NCBI GenBank assembly: GCA_017849455.1
Contig: JAFIGX010000003.1
Span: 186,001 to 250,000, forward strand
Direction: 5' to 3'
Length of the DNA stretch: 64,000 nt
DNA from: Pseudobacter sp.
Lineage (GTDB): Bacteria > Bacteroidota > Bacteroidia > Chitinophagales > Chitinophagaceae
Shown: piece by piece, positions 28,019 to 36,800 of the stretch
Position numbering within the stretch: position 1 is the first letter of the stretch
How the letters are laid out: each line of letters begins with the position of its first letter
The notes under the pieces: model-generated
The model's database searches: none
The model's input: only the letters and a program-made list of their open reading frames with translations
What the model was told of the DNA's origin: nothing
Program-made: the position numbers and the translations under genes

Positions 28019-29209
28019 TTGTTAGAGAAAAAGAATATCATTCAGCAGGAGGAGAAAGCTATTCTGGTTGGACTGGTGTATAATACCCAGACTGAAGAGC
28101 AGGTGAAGGAATACCTGGAAGAACTGGCATTCCTGGCCGAAACGGCTGGCGCCAAATCCGTCAAACGCTTTATTCAGAAATTACCTCACCCGGATAGCCG
28201 CACTTTTGTCGGTAAAGGCAAACTGGAAGAGATCAGGAAGTACGTGGAAGGAAGGGATATCAGGATCGCCATCTTCGATGATGAACTGAGCGGCTCACAG
28301 ATCACCAATATTGAAAAGGCCCTCGATATCAAAACCATCGATCGCTCCGATCTCATCCTCGACATTTTCGCACGCCGCGCCAAGACCGCCCAGGCCAAAA
28401 CACAGGTAGAGCTGGCCCAATATCAATACCTGCTGCCCAGGCTGAAAGGGATGTGGAAGCACCTGGAACGTTTGGGAGGTGGTATTGGTACAAGAGGTCC
28501 CGGTGAAACGGAAATCGAAACCGACCGCCGGATCGTAAAGGACAAGATCGCTCTCCTGCGGAGGCGGCTCACGGAGATCGACAAACAGGCATTCATCCAA
28601 CGCAAGGACCGCGGTGAATTCATTCGCGTAGCCCTGGTGGGATATACCAACGTAGGTAAGTCGACCATCATGAACCTGCTGAGCAAAAGCGATGTGTTTG
28701 CCGAAAATAAGCTCTTCGCCACCCTCGATACCACAACCCGCAAAGTTGTTTTCGAAAATACGCCCTTCCTGCTCAGTGATACGGTAGGGTTCATACGAAA
28801 ACTGCCCCACCATCTCGTGGAAAGCTTCAAAAGCACACTCGATGAAGTTCGTGAAGCTGATATATTGCTGCATGTAGTGGACACTTCACACCCCCGATAT
28901 GAAGATCAGCTCGGTATCGTAAACCATACCCTGCAGGAGATCAAGGCTTATGATAAGCCGGTGATCACCATTTTCAACAAAATGGACCTGTATGAAAAGA
29001 ACACTTTCGATCCCTGGCTCGAAGAAGAAGTAAAGACCGAGATCGTCAATGAGCTGAAAGAAAGATGGGAGAACGAGCTCCAGGGCAATTGCGTATTCAT
29101 TTCCGCCACGGAAAGAAGGAACCTGGAAGAACTCAGGAACACTATCCTCAACAAGGTAAAGGAGCTCTATAAGGCCCGCTATCCTTACAAAACCGAGTAT
29201 TTCTTTTGA
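28019..29209 (+). CDS. hflX: GTPase HflX
   Basis: 396 residues from a TTG start at 28019 (MLEKKNIIQQEEKAILVGL); no ATG lies between it and the conserved N terminus. The HflX N-terminal domain (glycine motif FVGKGKLEEI, and LIHDIFARRA-like LILDIFARRAKTAQAKTQ, then RGPGETEIETDRR) precedes the G domain (GYTNVGKSTIMNLL, DTVGFIRKLPHHLVESF, FNKMD). HflX binds the 50S subunit and splits stalled or heat-damaged ribosomes. The stop overlaps the next gene's start (TGATG), so the Rieske gene is probably translationally coupled. Confidence 0.95.
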   Translation: MLEKKNIIQQEEKAILVGLVYNTQTEEQVKEYLEELAFLAETAGAKSVKRFIQKLPHPDSRTFVGKGKLEEIRKYVEGRDIRIAIFDDELSGSQITNIEKALDIKTIDRSDLILDIFARRAKTAQAKTQVELAQYQYLLPRLKGMWKHLERLGGGIGTRGPGETEIETDRRIVKDKIALLRRRLTEIDKQAFIQRKDRGEFIRVALVGYTNVGKSTIMNLLSKSDVFAENKLFATLDTTTRKVVFENTPFLLSDTVGFIRKLPHHLVESFKSTLDEVREADILLHVVDTSHPRYEDQLGIVNHTLQEIKAYDKPVITIFNKMDLYEKNTFDPWLEEEVKTEIVNELKERWENELQGNCVFISATERRNLEELRNTILNKVKELYKARYPYKTEYFF

Positions 29210-29562
29210 TGTCGAAAAAAATTACCTGGCATAAAATCGCAGAGGCCGACCAGGAGATCGGGCTGGGGCCGAATGGCATCGGCGTAATAGAAGTGAAAGG
29301 AAAAAAGATCTGTACTGCCAGGTACCAGGAACAATGGTTCGCTTTCGCCTTCAAATGCCCTCATGCAGGAGGTTTCATGGCCGACGGCTATATCGATCCG
29401 GTAGGGAATATTGTTTGCCCGGTTCACCGGTATAAGTTCAGTATTCGCAATGGTCGCAATACCAGTGGTGAGGGCTTTTATCTGAAAACATACCCCATTG
29501 AGTGCAGGGCGGATGGCATTTATCTCGGCCTGGAAGAAGGCGGTCTTTTCAGTTGGTTATAG
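29209..29562 (+). CDS. Rieske [2Fe-2S] ferredoxin-type protein
   Basis: 117 residues from ATG at 29209, overlapping the hflX stop by one base. The Rieske cluster ligands are CPHAG (about residue 47) and CPVHRYKFS (about 67), spaced as in small nitrite-reductase/dioxygenase-type ferredoxins. There is no signal peptide or membrane segment, so it is a soluble cytoplasmic electron carrier; its partner is unknown. It is encoded in one unit with hflX, though no functional link is known to me. Confidence 0.9.
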   Translation: MSKKITWHKIAEADQEIGLGPNGIGVIEVKGKKICTARYQEQWFAFAFKCPHAGGFMADGYIDPVGNIVCPVHRYKFSIRNGRNTSGEGFYLKTYPIECRADGIYLGLEEGGLFSWL

Positions 29563-29688
29563 CGCTCAAGATTTCTTTCATGACTACCATTTATTTTCTG
29601 CCAGGCGACTAAAGTCAAAAATATATACAATGGTGGGGGGTGCCTGATCTGTTACAATGCATTACTGCCATCTGGAATGGCGATCACC

Positions 29689-32667
29689 TCAGGCAATATT
29701 CTTATCGATGGCTGTCCTGATCATGGGCAATACCTCATGAAAGGTCTCGATAGCCTCATTGATCAGTGGCAGGATCTCTTTCAGTTTTTTACGGCTCCTG
29801 GCATTGTTCTCGATGGTGGCCATTTTACTGAGCAACTGACGTACCTGGATGATCCCGAGACTGCTCTTCAATTTATGTGCACGGATATATACGGCCTCCC
29901 AGTCTTTTTTGATTGCCAGGTCTTTCAATTCTTCCAGTCCGGGTGGCAAAGTGGCTTCGAACATATCATACACGATCCGGATACTTTCAGGGTCCTGTAA
30001 TTGGAGCAGGTCGCTCAGATCAAAATCCGGATGTTCTTCCTGGTCGGGTCCGGGTATTTGGTCATTCAGTCCCATATTCTCCTGTTCGCGATGCAGCAGG
30101 AATTTATCGAGGCATCGTTGCAGCTCGTCTTGAGCAAGCGGTTTAGTAATATAGTCATTAGCACCTGCATCGATGCATCTCTTTCTTTCATTTTTGAGTG
30201 CCCCTGCTGTGAGGATCACCACGGGGACCTGGAGGTGCAGGTCTCTGCGGATACAGGTGGTGGCCATCAGTCCATCCATCACAGACATGTGGAGGTCCAT
30301 CATCACCAGGTCGGTCTTTCGGTTTTCCCTAAGCCATTCTACCGCTTCACTGCCATCTGCCACTACGGTGGTAGTGATCTTATATCTTTCGAGACTGTAC
30401 TGCAGCACATGCTGGTTCACTTCATTGTCTTCCACGATAAGCACGTGTTTGCCTTCGTAGGAATGGAAATTTCCATTGGCTGCGGGGACAGGGTTTTCGA
30501 TCTCCTTTATAGTAGCGGTATCGGCTGCCAGGTATGGAATGATAACTGTAAAAGTTGTTCCCGAATCGGATTCACTGGTAACGGTGATGCTACCCTGCTG
30601 TAATTCCACCAGTCGCCTGGTGATGGCCAGCCCCAGACCGGTGCCACCGAACTTACGGGTAGTATCTGCAGTTGCCTGGGCAAAACTTTCGAAGATATAA
30701 TTGAGTTGTTCCTGCTTGATCCCGATACCGGAATCGCTGATGCGGATGCTGATCCATACTTTTTCTTCTTCCTGCTGATGAAGGCTGATCTCCATGGTCA
30801 CAAAACCTTTTTCCGTGAACTTGAAAGCATTGCTAAGCAGGTTCATCAATACCTGGTTGAGCCGGTAAGGATCGCCGGTGAGGTATTGCGGAACATCCGG
30901 GTAAAGTGAAACGGAGAACCCGACATGCTTCTCGGCCGCTTTCAATTCGAAAGTGGCGATCAGGGGTTGGATAATCTCTGCGATCGAGAAGGGTATCTGT
31001 TCAAGACTGATCTTGCCGGCTTTGATCTTCGACAGATCGAGAATATCATTGATCAGCACCATCAGGTTATCGGATGACTGCCGGATGACCTGTAGATATT
31101 CCTGTTGCTGTTTTTGTAGTGGTGTTTGCATCAGCAGGCTGGCCATACCCACGATGCCATTCATGGGAGTACGGATCTCGTGGCTCATATTGGCCAGGAA
31201 CTGCTCCTGCAGCATTTCAGCCGATTCCGCTTTTTGCCGTGCCTCTATCAGCGCTTCGCGGTACCTGACCATTTCGGTGATATCTTTCATGAATCCGCTA
31301 ATGCCGAATATTTCATTCTTTTTATCGTAGAGCGGGAATTTGATGGTGAGGAGATGGTGCAGTCCACTCTCCAGTTCCAGTACATCTTCTAGCTCTACAG
31401 GTTTGCCGGTTTCGATCACTTTCCGGTCGGCATCGAAATATTTATCATAGGAACCGTTGGCGTTAAACTCCGACAACTTTTTTCCGATCACAAATTCTTC
31501 AGTCGTCTTGAAAGTTTCTTTGAATTGTTTATTGATCAGCATATACCGGCCTTCCAGGTCTTTGACATAGATGATGAGCGGGGTATTGTCGATAATGGCC
31601 TGAACACGGTACTGATATTCTTTAACTTCTTCTTCCGCCAGGCGGAGCTTTTGTTCAACAAGTGTTTTTTCGGTTACATCTTTTACCACGCATTGGAAAC
31701 CGGTCACCCTATTATCTTTTTCGAGAAGGATGGCATCCTGTTCAACCCAGCGCAATTCGGTATTTTTATGGATGATGGGAAAGGTCATTGTTGATTCGCG
31801 GACCCTGCCCCTGAACTGGGCCTCATATTTTCCTGACACACGATCATGCCAGTCGGCCGGAATGAGAGAGGTAAAATGTCTGCCGATCAATTCTTCTGCG
31901 ATATAGCCGGTAATTGTTTCCACCTGGCTGCTGATGAAGGTGAACCTGCCGGTAATATCGGCCGTATAGTTCACCACACCTGCATTTTCAACGAGCTGGC
32001 GATATCGGCTCTCACTCTTCTGGAGGTCTTTTTCAGCTTTCCTTCGAAGAAAAATATCATTGTTCAGTTTGATCAACAAAATAAAGATGAAAAGTATCAC
32101 GATGATCGCGCCGGCGATAGTGGTGTTGAGCGATTGTTGGGCAACGCGTTTGTTATTGTCTATCCGCTCCTGCAGTAGTTTATTCTCCGTGTCTTTCATG
32201 GCGGTGAGGGTGCTCATGAGCTGGTCCATCAGTTTTTTGCCGGCCAGGCTGGACACGAGGGATTGGGAAGAATCGGGGTATTGATTCCTGACCGCAAGGA
32301 TCTGTTTCTGGAGTACTGCCTTCTCCTCGATGGTCTTTTTGAGTTGCGCCAACCTTGGGGCCTGTTCTGGATTGTTGGCCACATAAGCCGATACCTGGTC
32401 GAGCGCTGCCATGGTCCGTTTGTTCACTTCGGGTACTTCCCAGAGAAAAATGGGGTTGCCAGTGATGGTATATCCCCTGACGGCGGATTCTTCGGTGGTG
32501 ATGAAGGATTGGATATTATCTAGCTGCCGCAGCACTTCATTGGTATGATTAATCCAGTGTTGGGCCGTTCTGAACCGTTGGTTATCGCGCCAGGAAGAAT
32601 AGATAAAAAGGAGCACCCCTGCCACGGCGAACAGTAAGACCAGTAATATTGGACGATATGTCTTCAT
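29689..32667 (-). CDS. Hybrid sensor histidine kinase (CHASE3-PAS-PAS-HisKA-HATPase-REC-HPt)
   Basis: 992 residues. A membrane helix (6-24), a CHASE3-like periplasmic helical domain (about 30-180), a second helix (about 185-205), then two PAS domains (about 220-345 and 350-465), HisKA with HEIRTPMNGIVG (His near 495), HATPase (NLLSNAFKF, DSGIGI, FGGTGLGLAITRR), a receiver domain from about 741 (VLIVEDNEVNQHVL, phospho-Asp in LVMMDLHM) and an HPt domain with HKLKSSLG near 930. This is a complete BarA/ArcB-style phosphorelay; the final response regulator is not encoded next to it. It is monocistronic and convergent with the Rieske gene. Confidence 0.95.
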   Translation of the reverse strand: MKTYRPILLVLLFAVAGVLLFIYSSWRDNQRFRTAQHWINHTNEVLRQLDNIQSFITTEESAVRGYTITGNPIFLWEVPEVNKRTMAALDQVSAYVANNPEQAPRLAQLKKTIEEKAVLQKQILAVRNQYPDSSQSLVSSLAGKKLMDQLMSTLTAMKDTENKLLQERIDNNKRVAQQSLNTTIAGAIIVILFIFILLIKLNNDIFLRRKAEKDLQKSESRYRQLVENAGVVNYTADITGRFTFISSQVETITGYIAEELIGRHFTSLIPADWHDRVSGKYEAQFRGRVRESTMTFPIIHKNTELRWVEQDAILLEKDNRVTGFQCVVKDVTEKTLVEQKLRLAEEEVKEYQYRVQAIIDNTPLIIYVKDLEGRYMLINKQFKETFKTTEEFVIGKKLSEFNANGSYDKYFDADRKVIETGKPVELEDVLELESGLHHLLTIKFPLYDKKNEIFGISGFMKDITEMVRYREALIEARQKAESAEMLQEQFLANMSHEIRTPMNGIVGMASLLMQTPLQKQQQEYLQVIRQSSDNLMVLINDILDLSKIKAGKISLEQIPFSIAEIIQPLIATFELKAAEKHVGFSVSLYPDVPQYLTGDPYRLNQVLMNLLSNAFKFTEKGFVTMEISLHQQEEEKVWISIRISDSGIGIKQEQLNYIFESFAQATADTTRKFGGTGLGLAITRRLVELQQGSITVTSESDSGTTFTVIIPYLAADTATIKEIENPVPAANGNFHSYEGKHVLIVEDNEVNQHVLQYSLERYKITTTVVADGSEAVEWLRENRKTDLVMMDLHMSVMDGLMATTCIRRDLHLQVPVVILTAGALKNERKRCIDAGANDYITKPLAQDELQRCLDKFLLHREQENMGLNDQIPGPDQEEHPDFDLSDLLQLQDPESIRIVYDMFEATLPPGLEELKDLAIKKDWEAVYIRAHKLKSSLGIIQVRQLLSKMATIENNARSRKKLKEILPLINEAIETFHEVLPMIRTAIDKNIA

Positions 32668-32954
32668 GGGATAATGTGCTGGCTTTCGAGGGGCATTGGT
32701 TCTAACTTATTAGGGACTAAGTTAATATAAAAAGGAGTTGAAAGTGGAGGGAAGGGAGGATTTCTTGGGATGGTTTTGGTATTTGGGGAATGGAATGATG
32801 CCTGATCGCATGAATGGCTTGAAAGGGTAGGATCAGTTTTAGCGGCAGGGCCGGTTTAACTTATATCTATATGCCTTGCCAACAGGGTTGGACACGGGCC
32901 AGAGATGTCGATAAAATATCCGGAATTTAATGAGATAAAATTGTGGAGATGATA
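32668..32954. other. Intergenic region between the hybrid kinase and the tRNA-Asn promoter
   Basis: About 290 bp with no ORF that looks coding on either strand. The left part must contain the kinase promoter on the minus strand, but I see no convincing TTTG/TAnnTTTG pair there. No repeats are noted. Confidence 0.5.
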
Positions 32955-32983
32955 TTGTTGAAAAGCAAAAATCCCTATTTTTG
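32955..32983 (+). promoter_or_regulatory. Promoter of tRNA-Asn
   Basis: TATTTTTG at 32976-32983 fits TAnnTTTG exactly; TTG at 32955-32957 lies 18 nt upstream of it. The mature tRNA starts 48 nt downstream. Confidence 0.6.
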
Positions 32984-33030
32984 CAACCCCTTACGGGATG
33001 GCAGGATCGGAAACGATTCGGCTGGTATAT

Positions 33031-33104
33031 TCCTCCTTAGCTCAGTTGGTTAGAGCATCTGACTGTTAATCAGAGGGTCGCTGGTTCAAGTCCAGCAGGG
33101 GGAG
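33031..33104 (+). tRNA. tRNA-Asn (anticodon GTT)
   Basis: A 74-nt cloverleaf: acceptor TCCTCCT with AGGGGGA plus discriminator G, anticodon stem TCTGA/TCAGA around loop CTGTTAA (GTT), and T arm GCTGG/CCAGC with loop TTCAAGT. CCA is not encoded. The DNA changes to AT-rich accessory sequence directly downstream, so this gene is a likely integration site. Confidence 0.95.
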
Positions 33105-33108
33105 CTGG

Positions 33109-33144
33109 AAAAGCAGTTGCGATGAAAATTGTAGCTGCTTTTTT
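33109..33144 (+). terminator. Terminator after tRNA-Asn
   Basis: The stem AAAAGCAGTT/AGCTGCTTTT (with one G-U pair) around a 16-nt loop is followed by T residues, 4 nt after the tRNA. Confidence 0.7.
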
Positions 33145-33295
33145 CTATTTGGTTGGTATTCAAAATAGGAACTGAATCTTTGTATCGGCAGTTTCATCTC
33201 GTACCTTCCCGTAAATCTACGCTTAGCAAGTGTATATTTGTTGGACGCTAGTTGAGTTGGTTCTTGGTTTGGTATAATTAAACAATGTTTTTCTA

Positions 33296-33886
33296 ATGAG
33301 TACCAGTATTTTCCCCAAATATATTTCTGATAATTATGAAATTCATGAATGGCGCCACGCCTGTGCAATTTTAAAAGAGGCCTATCCAACTGAATTAAAG
33401 GATATTATCGCCGTATTAAGTCAGTTCAGGTTGTGTAAAAGTTATATTGACTCGGGAGGTGGGAGAAAGTCAAAGGTTTCAAAGAATATTGATGACTTTC
33501 TTTATAAAAGAGGGTGGGTTGAAAAAAAATTTGCTACCTCAATTGTTGTAGATCAAGTTCAGCGCGACAGTCCGACTCATAAAGTAGATTGCTTTAAAAA
33601 TAGTATTGCGCTTGAAATTGAATGGAACAATAAAGATCCTTTTTACGATCGCGATTTAAATAACTTTAGGCTCTTATTTGAATTAAGAGTGATTAGTGTT
33701 GGTGTTATTATCACACGATGTGACGATCTACAAAAAATTTTCGATAGCCTCGGTCGCGGAGCTTCCTATGGACAATCCACGACACACATGTCTAAATTAC
33801 TACCAAAAATAGAAGGTGGTGGTAGCGCAGGATGTCCCATTTTAGTATTTGGCATTAGTGATAAATTATATAATCCAAATTGTTAG
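33296..33886 (+). CDS. Type II restriction endonuclease, BglII/BstYI-like
   Basis: 196 residues. The core VDCFKNSIALEIEW gives Asp98 and then Glu107-x-Glu109; the same D-(8 residues)-E-x-Q spacing is in BstYI, and the ExE ending is as in BamHI. The downstream segment RVISVGVIITRCDDLQKIFD and the GCPILVFGI end also parallel BstYI from memory. The family cuts GATC-centred sites such as RGATCY or AGATCT, but this specificity is only inferred. It lies next to tRNA-Asn and 243 bp before an N6-adenine methyltransferase, its likely protective partner. The gene is much more AT-rich than the chromosome to the left, which suggests transfer. Confidence 0.8.
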   Translation: MSTSIFPKYISDNYEIHEWRHACAILKEAYPTELKDIIAVLSQFRLCKSYIDSGGGRKSKVSKNIDDFLYKRGWVEKKFATSIVVDQVQRDSPTHKVDCFKNSIALEIEWNNKDPFYDRDLNNFRLLFELRVISVGVIITRCDDLQKIFDSLGRGASYGQSTTHMSKLLPKIEGGGSAGCPILVFGISDKLYNPNC

Positions 33887-34103
33887 ACAAAAAATATAAG
33901 CCAGAAGTTTTAAGAACTCTTGGATATAGTCACTTTTGGCAATCGCTTTCGATTAAATTGAAAATGAGAATTAGGCTTCGAATAATTTGGCTCTTGAAAT
34001 AACTGAATAGACCTCACTGCCTAATTATGGATACAGTGGGTAAGTAAACTAAAATACTAATAAATTTTTTATCCTTATATTACATTTGAATTACTAAAAA
34101 TAT

Positions 34104-34111
34104 TAGCTTTG
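34104..34111 (+). promoter_or_regulatory. Possible promoter of the methyltransferase gene
   Basis: TAGCTTTG matches TAnnTTTG exactly, 18 nt before the ATG; a TTTG at 34085-34088 is 15 nt upstream, shorter than the usual spacing. A separate promoter would let the methylase be made independently of the nuclease. Confidence 0.45.
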
Positions 34112-34129
34112 TTGCTAATCCATTAATTT

Positions 34130-34834
34130 ATGAGTGACATTACTGCCGCTGAAGACTTTCTACAATTCATTGGTGATAAGAAGTTTTCTACTATCGTAGC
34201 TGACCCACCATGGCAGTTCCAAAACCGCACTGGTAAGATGGCACCAGAACACAAACGGCTTTCTCGTTATCCTACTCTAGATTTACAATCGATCAAGGAT
34301 ATTCCAGTACAAGTTGCAGCAGAAGAAACAGCACACCTTTATCTGTGGGTTCCAAACGCATTGCTTCCAGAAGGTCTTGCGGTAATGGAAGCATGGGGGT
34401 TTCAGTATAAAAGCAATATTATCTGGTATAAAATCAGAAAGGATGGTGGACCAGACGGACGCGGTGTTGGTTTCTATTTTAGAAATGTTACCGAAATACT
34501 TTTGTTTGGGGTTCGTGGGAAAGGAGCAAGAACATTACAACGCGGTCGCTCGCAGCCAAATATAATTGCAACCCGAAAGCGCGAACATAGCCGCAAACCA
34601 GATGAGCAATATGAATTATTCGAGGAGTGTAGTTGGGGGCCTAGATTGGAATTATTTTCACGAGGCAATCGAAAAGGATGGATCTGTTGGGGCAACCAAG
34701 CTGATGAATATAATATTGCTTGGGAAACATATAAAAACCATTCACAAAGTGAAACTCAGAACAATAAACAGCTCTCTATAATTGATTCTAAAGTCGTCAA
34801 TATCAATTTAAATCAAAAGAAAAAGGTAAAATAG
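34130..34834 (+). CDS. MT-A70-family DNA N6-adenine methyltransferase
   Basis: 234 residues with the catalytic DPPW motif (FSTIVADPPWQFQNRTG, near residue 24), the AHLYLWVPNALL and EAWGFQYKSNIIWYK segments, an arginine-rich RGKGARTLQRGRSQPNI region and the SAM-side WGPRLELFSRGNRKGW motif typical of MT-A70/MunI-type methylases. It is expected to methylate adenine in the recognition site of the neighbouring endonuclease and so protect host DNA. The C-terminal tail is Asn/Lys-rich. The gene is AT-rich like its partner. Pairing an MT-A70 enzyme with a BglII/BstYI-like nuclease is plausible but rests on adjacency. Confidence 0.9.
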   Translation: MSDITAAEDFLQFIGDKKFSTIVADPPWQFQNRTGKMAPEHKRLSRYPTLDLQSIKDIPVQVAAEETAHLYLWVPNALLPEGLAVMEAWGFQYKSNIIWYKIRKDGGPDGRGVGFYFRNVTEILLFGVRGKGARTLQRGRSQPNIIATRKREHSRKPDEQYELFEECSWGPRLELFSRGNRKGWICWGNQADEYNIAWETYKNHSQSETQNNKQLSIIDSKVVNINLNQKKKVK

Positions 34835-34841
34835 TCTTGCT

Positions 34842-34954
34842 ATTCCGGCAAATTTTCAAAGGCTTGTAAATCTCTGACTAATTGGTTCAAGAACTGTCCA
34901 AATAGGGGAGCTGTAAATTAACTACTTATAAAGGTCGCCAATAGCGGCCTTTTG
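34842..34954 (+). repeat. tRNA-Asn-3'-like cassette with terminator, copy A
   Basis: The segment reads, in part, TTGGTTCAAG + AACTG + TCCAAATAGGGGAGCT. Compared with the T arm and acceptor end of tRNA-Asn (TGGTTCAAG then TCCAGCAGGGGGAGC) it looks like that 3' end with a 5-nt insertion. A GGTCGC-type hairpin (34931-34951) followed by T residues comes after it. Copies B (36.36 kb) and C (63.18 kb) share the upstream part too. Read as protein in the frame of the preceding methylase it gives SGKFSKACKSLTNWFKNC, so degraded coding sequence is the alternative explanation. Confidence 0.7.
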
Positions 34955-35146
34955 TTTTATTGTTCTGCTAACATCGCACCAATTCATCAACATAACTTTC
35001 TCATTTTTGGTTTGTTCAACCCATCTCAAAAAATTGCAAATGTATTTGCTGTACGTATTCACAGGTAAGAATGCATATAATTACTCTCAATATTTTCTAT
35101 CGGTTTTCTGCACGGATTAAGGTTGAGTTTAATTTCTTCAAAGCAC

Positions 35147-35177
35147 TTTGAAATACAAAGTAAATCAATTAACTTTA
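35147..35177 (+). promoter_or_regulatory. Bacteroidota-type promoter for the small membrane protein gene
   Basis: TTTG at 35147-35150, a 19-nt spacer, and TAACTTTA at 35170-35177 (one mismatch to TAnnTTTG), 39 nt before the ATG at 35217. Confidence 0.6.
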
Positions 35178-35216
35178 CTTTCAATCGCTTTTTACCAATT
35201 ACAAAACTCAATTGTT

Positions 35217-35552
35217 ATGAGGATTTCAGGAACAAGATTCGTTACGATCTTCCTCGTTTCGGGATTTGCCTTTCAATTTATCTCTAATTCGCTTTTGGGA
35301 CCTGAAGTCAGGCTCTTTCCCGCAAACGGCGAGTTTTTCCCGGGAGCTGATTCACCAATAGCCTGGAAGAGCACCTTAGCCACAATTTTATATCCTGTCA
35401 AATTTGTTTTGATTGGGCCTTTGACGTTTTTAAGTAAAGATCCGGATCCGGCACCCCCGGTTTTGGTTATCGCCTTTGCTTTATACTGGACAGCCATGGC
35501 ATTGATTGTTTATTTTCTTCTCAGTAAAATAAACCCCAATAAAAAAAGGTGA
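35217..35552 (+). CDS. Small membrane protein of unknown function
   Basis: 111 residues from ATG at 35217; this start places a hydrophobic signal-anchor (FVTIFLVSGFAFQFISNSLL) at the N terminus and agrees with the promoter position. Other helices lie around residues 55-72 (ATILYPVKFVLIGPLTFL) and 82-100 (VLVIAFALYWTAMALIVYFLL), and the C terminus is basic. I do not recognise the family. It is 37 bp before the DoxX-like gene and probably cotranscribed with it. Confidence 0.65.
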   Translation: MRISGTRFVTIFLVSGFAFQFISNSLLGPEVRLFPANGEFFPGADSPIAWKSTLATILYPVKFVLIGPLTFLSKDPDPAPPVLVIAFALYWTAMALIVYFLLSKINPNKKR

Positions 35553-35589
35553 CTTGTAGCGGCATCATTACGTCAACGAACATACGGCC

Positions 35590-36330
35590 ATGAATAGAAT
35601 GGAAGAACTATACTATGAAGCAAAGTCAGACAAATGGTTGAAGGGGTTTGCTGTTTTTTGCCGCATTGCTTTAGCAGCAAGTTTTCTTCCGGCAGGCTTT
35701 GTTAAGATCATGGGTGAACGATTCGCCAGCGGTTTGCCGTCCAATAACCCTTTGGGACATTACTTCGACGCCTTATCTCTAACAGGATATTACTATACCT
35801 TTATTGGAATTACTCAAATGATAATAGCTATATTATTGCTGGTGCCGAGAACTTCCCTCCTTGGTGCACTCATGTATTTTCCCATCATCATCAATATTTG
35901 TGTACTTACTTATGCTACCCGATTTGACGGTACCCGAATAATTACGATGATGGTATTGGCAAGCTTGTTTTTATTAATCTGGGATTATGATCGTTTAAAG
36001 CACATTTTACCATTTAAGCAGCCTAAAACTGATCCTCCTGTGTTAAAAAAGCCCCTGGGTAAACGCCTTCGCTTTATATTTTTTGGAGGTTGCTTCGTAG
36101 CCTTAGCCATTATCATTGTCGGCACTTCCTATTTATATGAGATCGTTCCGGGCAACTCCGAAGCTGAGTGCAGAAACCAATGCCCTTCAGGCAAAAACTC
36201 CGTGACTTGCGAAACTTTCTGCGACTGCATTTATAAACATGGTCGACCATTGGATAGTTGTTTAATAGAATATAAAAAGGCAAAAGAACGAGAAAAGAAT
36301 GATAGCCTGAGGACAACAACCAACAAATAA
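35590..36330 (+). CDS. DoxX-like membrane protein with a C-terminal cysteine-rich tail
   Basis: 246 residues. Four helices of DoxX/DoxD-like layout span about residues 18-140 (FCRIALAASFLPAGFVKIMG, TFIGITQMIIAILLLVP, then two more), and a fifth (about 165-190) leads to an extracytoplasmic tail with six cysteines in about 30 residues (CRNQC, CETFCDC, DSC). DoxX-family proteins are quinone-linked or redox-related in some bacteria, but most are uncharacterised. The Cys cluster could form disulfides or bind a metal. No TonB, kinase or similar partner is nearby. Confidence 0.75.
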   Translation: MNRMEELYYEAKSDKWLKGFAVFCRIALAASFLPAGFVKIMGERFASGLPSNNPLGHYFDALSLTGYYYTFIGITQMIIAILLLVPRTSLLGALMYFPIIINICVLTYATRFDGTRIITMMVLASLFLLIWDYDRLKHILPFKQPKTDPPVLKKPLGKRLRFIFFGGCFVALAIIIVGTSYLYEIVPGNSEAECRNQCPSGKNSVTCETFCDCIYKHGRPLDSCLIEYKKAKEREKNDSLRTTTNK

Positions 36331-36353
36331 ACGGTCTGTGTCTTCAATTGCCT

Positions 36354-36420
36354 GGCAGCCCACTTAAAGCGATCAAGTCAATTACTAATTGGTTAGATAC
36401 CTGTCCAATTAGGGAAGCTT
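36354..36420 (+). repeat. tRNA-Asn-3'-like cassette, copy B (degenerate)
   Basis: It contains AAAGCGATCAAGTC, then CTAATTGGTT, then CTGTCCAATTAGGGAAGCT, aligning with copies A and C over about 60 nt (copy C shares AAAGCGATCAA). The GGTCGC-type hairpin is not recognisable here. Its reading LKAIKSITNWLDTC parallels the readings of the other two copies. It sits 24 bp after the DoxX-like gene, at the junction with decayed mobile-element genes. Confidence 0.6.
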
Positions 36421-36501
36421 AAAAATCAAAGGGTTACAGCACAAAAAAGCGCCCTTTAAAGAACGGCACCTACAGATACAATGTAATCGCAATGTGATTC
36501 T

Positions 36502-36735
36502 TCACTTCCTAACAATTCGTAAGTAGGTATCTGTTTCACTCTCTATTTCGTCTATTGGTTTTAGTCGGTTTTTGAAAACCCAGGCATCCAATTCACTCTT
36601 CCTGAAAAAGATCAATTTACCAGTAGGACAATAGTGGGGTATTTTTCGCGCACTCGTTAATTTATATAAATAAGAGCTGCTAATACCTTCAAGATGATTA
36701 CGGGCTTCCTTAAAACTTCTTTTTGATAGAGACAT
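36502..36735 (-). CDS. Excisionase-type helix-turn-helix protein (HTH_17)
   Basis: 77 residues of MerR/excisionase-like winged helix: SSSYLYKLTSARKIPHYCPTGKLIFFRKSELDAWV is the recognition helix, wing and second helix seen in HTH_17 proteins of Bacteroidota mobilizable elements. Such proteins regulate excision or mobilisation genes. With the next two entries it marks the remains of a mobile element. Confidence 0.8.
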   Translation of the reverse strand: MSLSKRSFKEARNHLEGISSSYLYKLTSARKIPHYCPTGKLIFFRKSELDAWVFKNRLKPIDEIESETDTYLRIVRK

Positions 36736-36800
36736 GCTTTATCCTTTTCGTCTCCCTTTTTATAGGACGAGTTATGTTCTTGATCATTCATACCATATCC

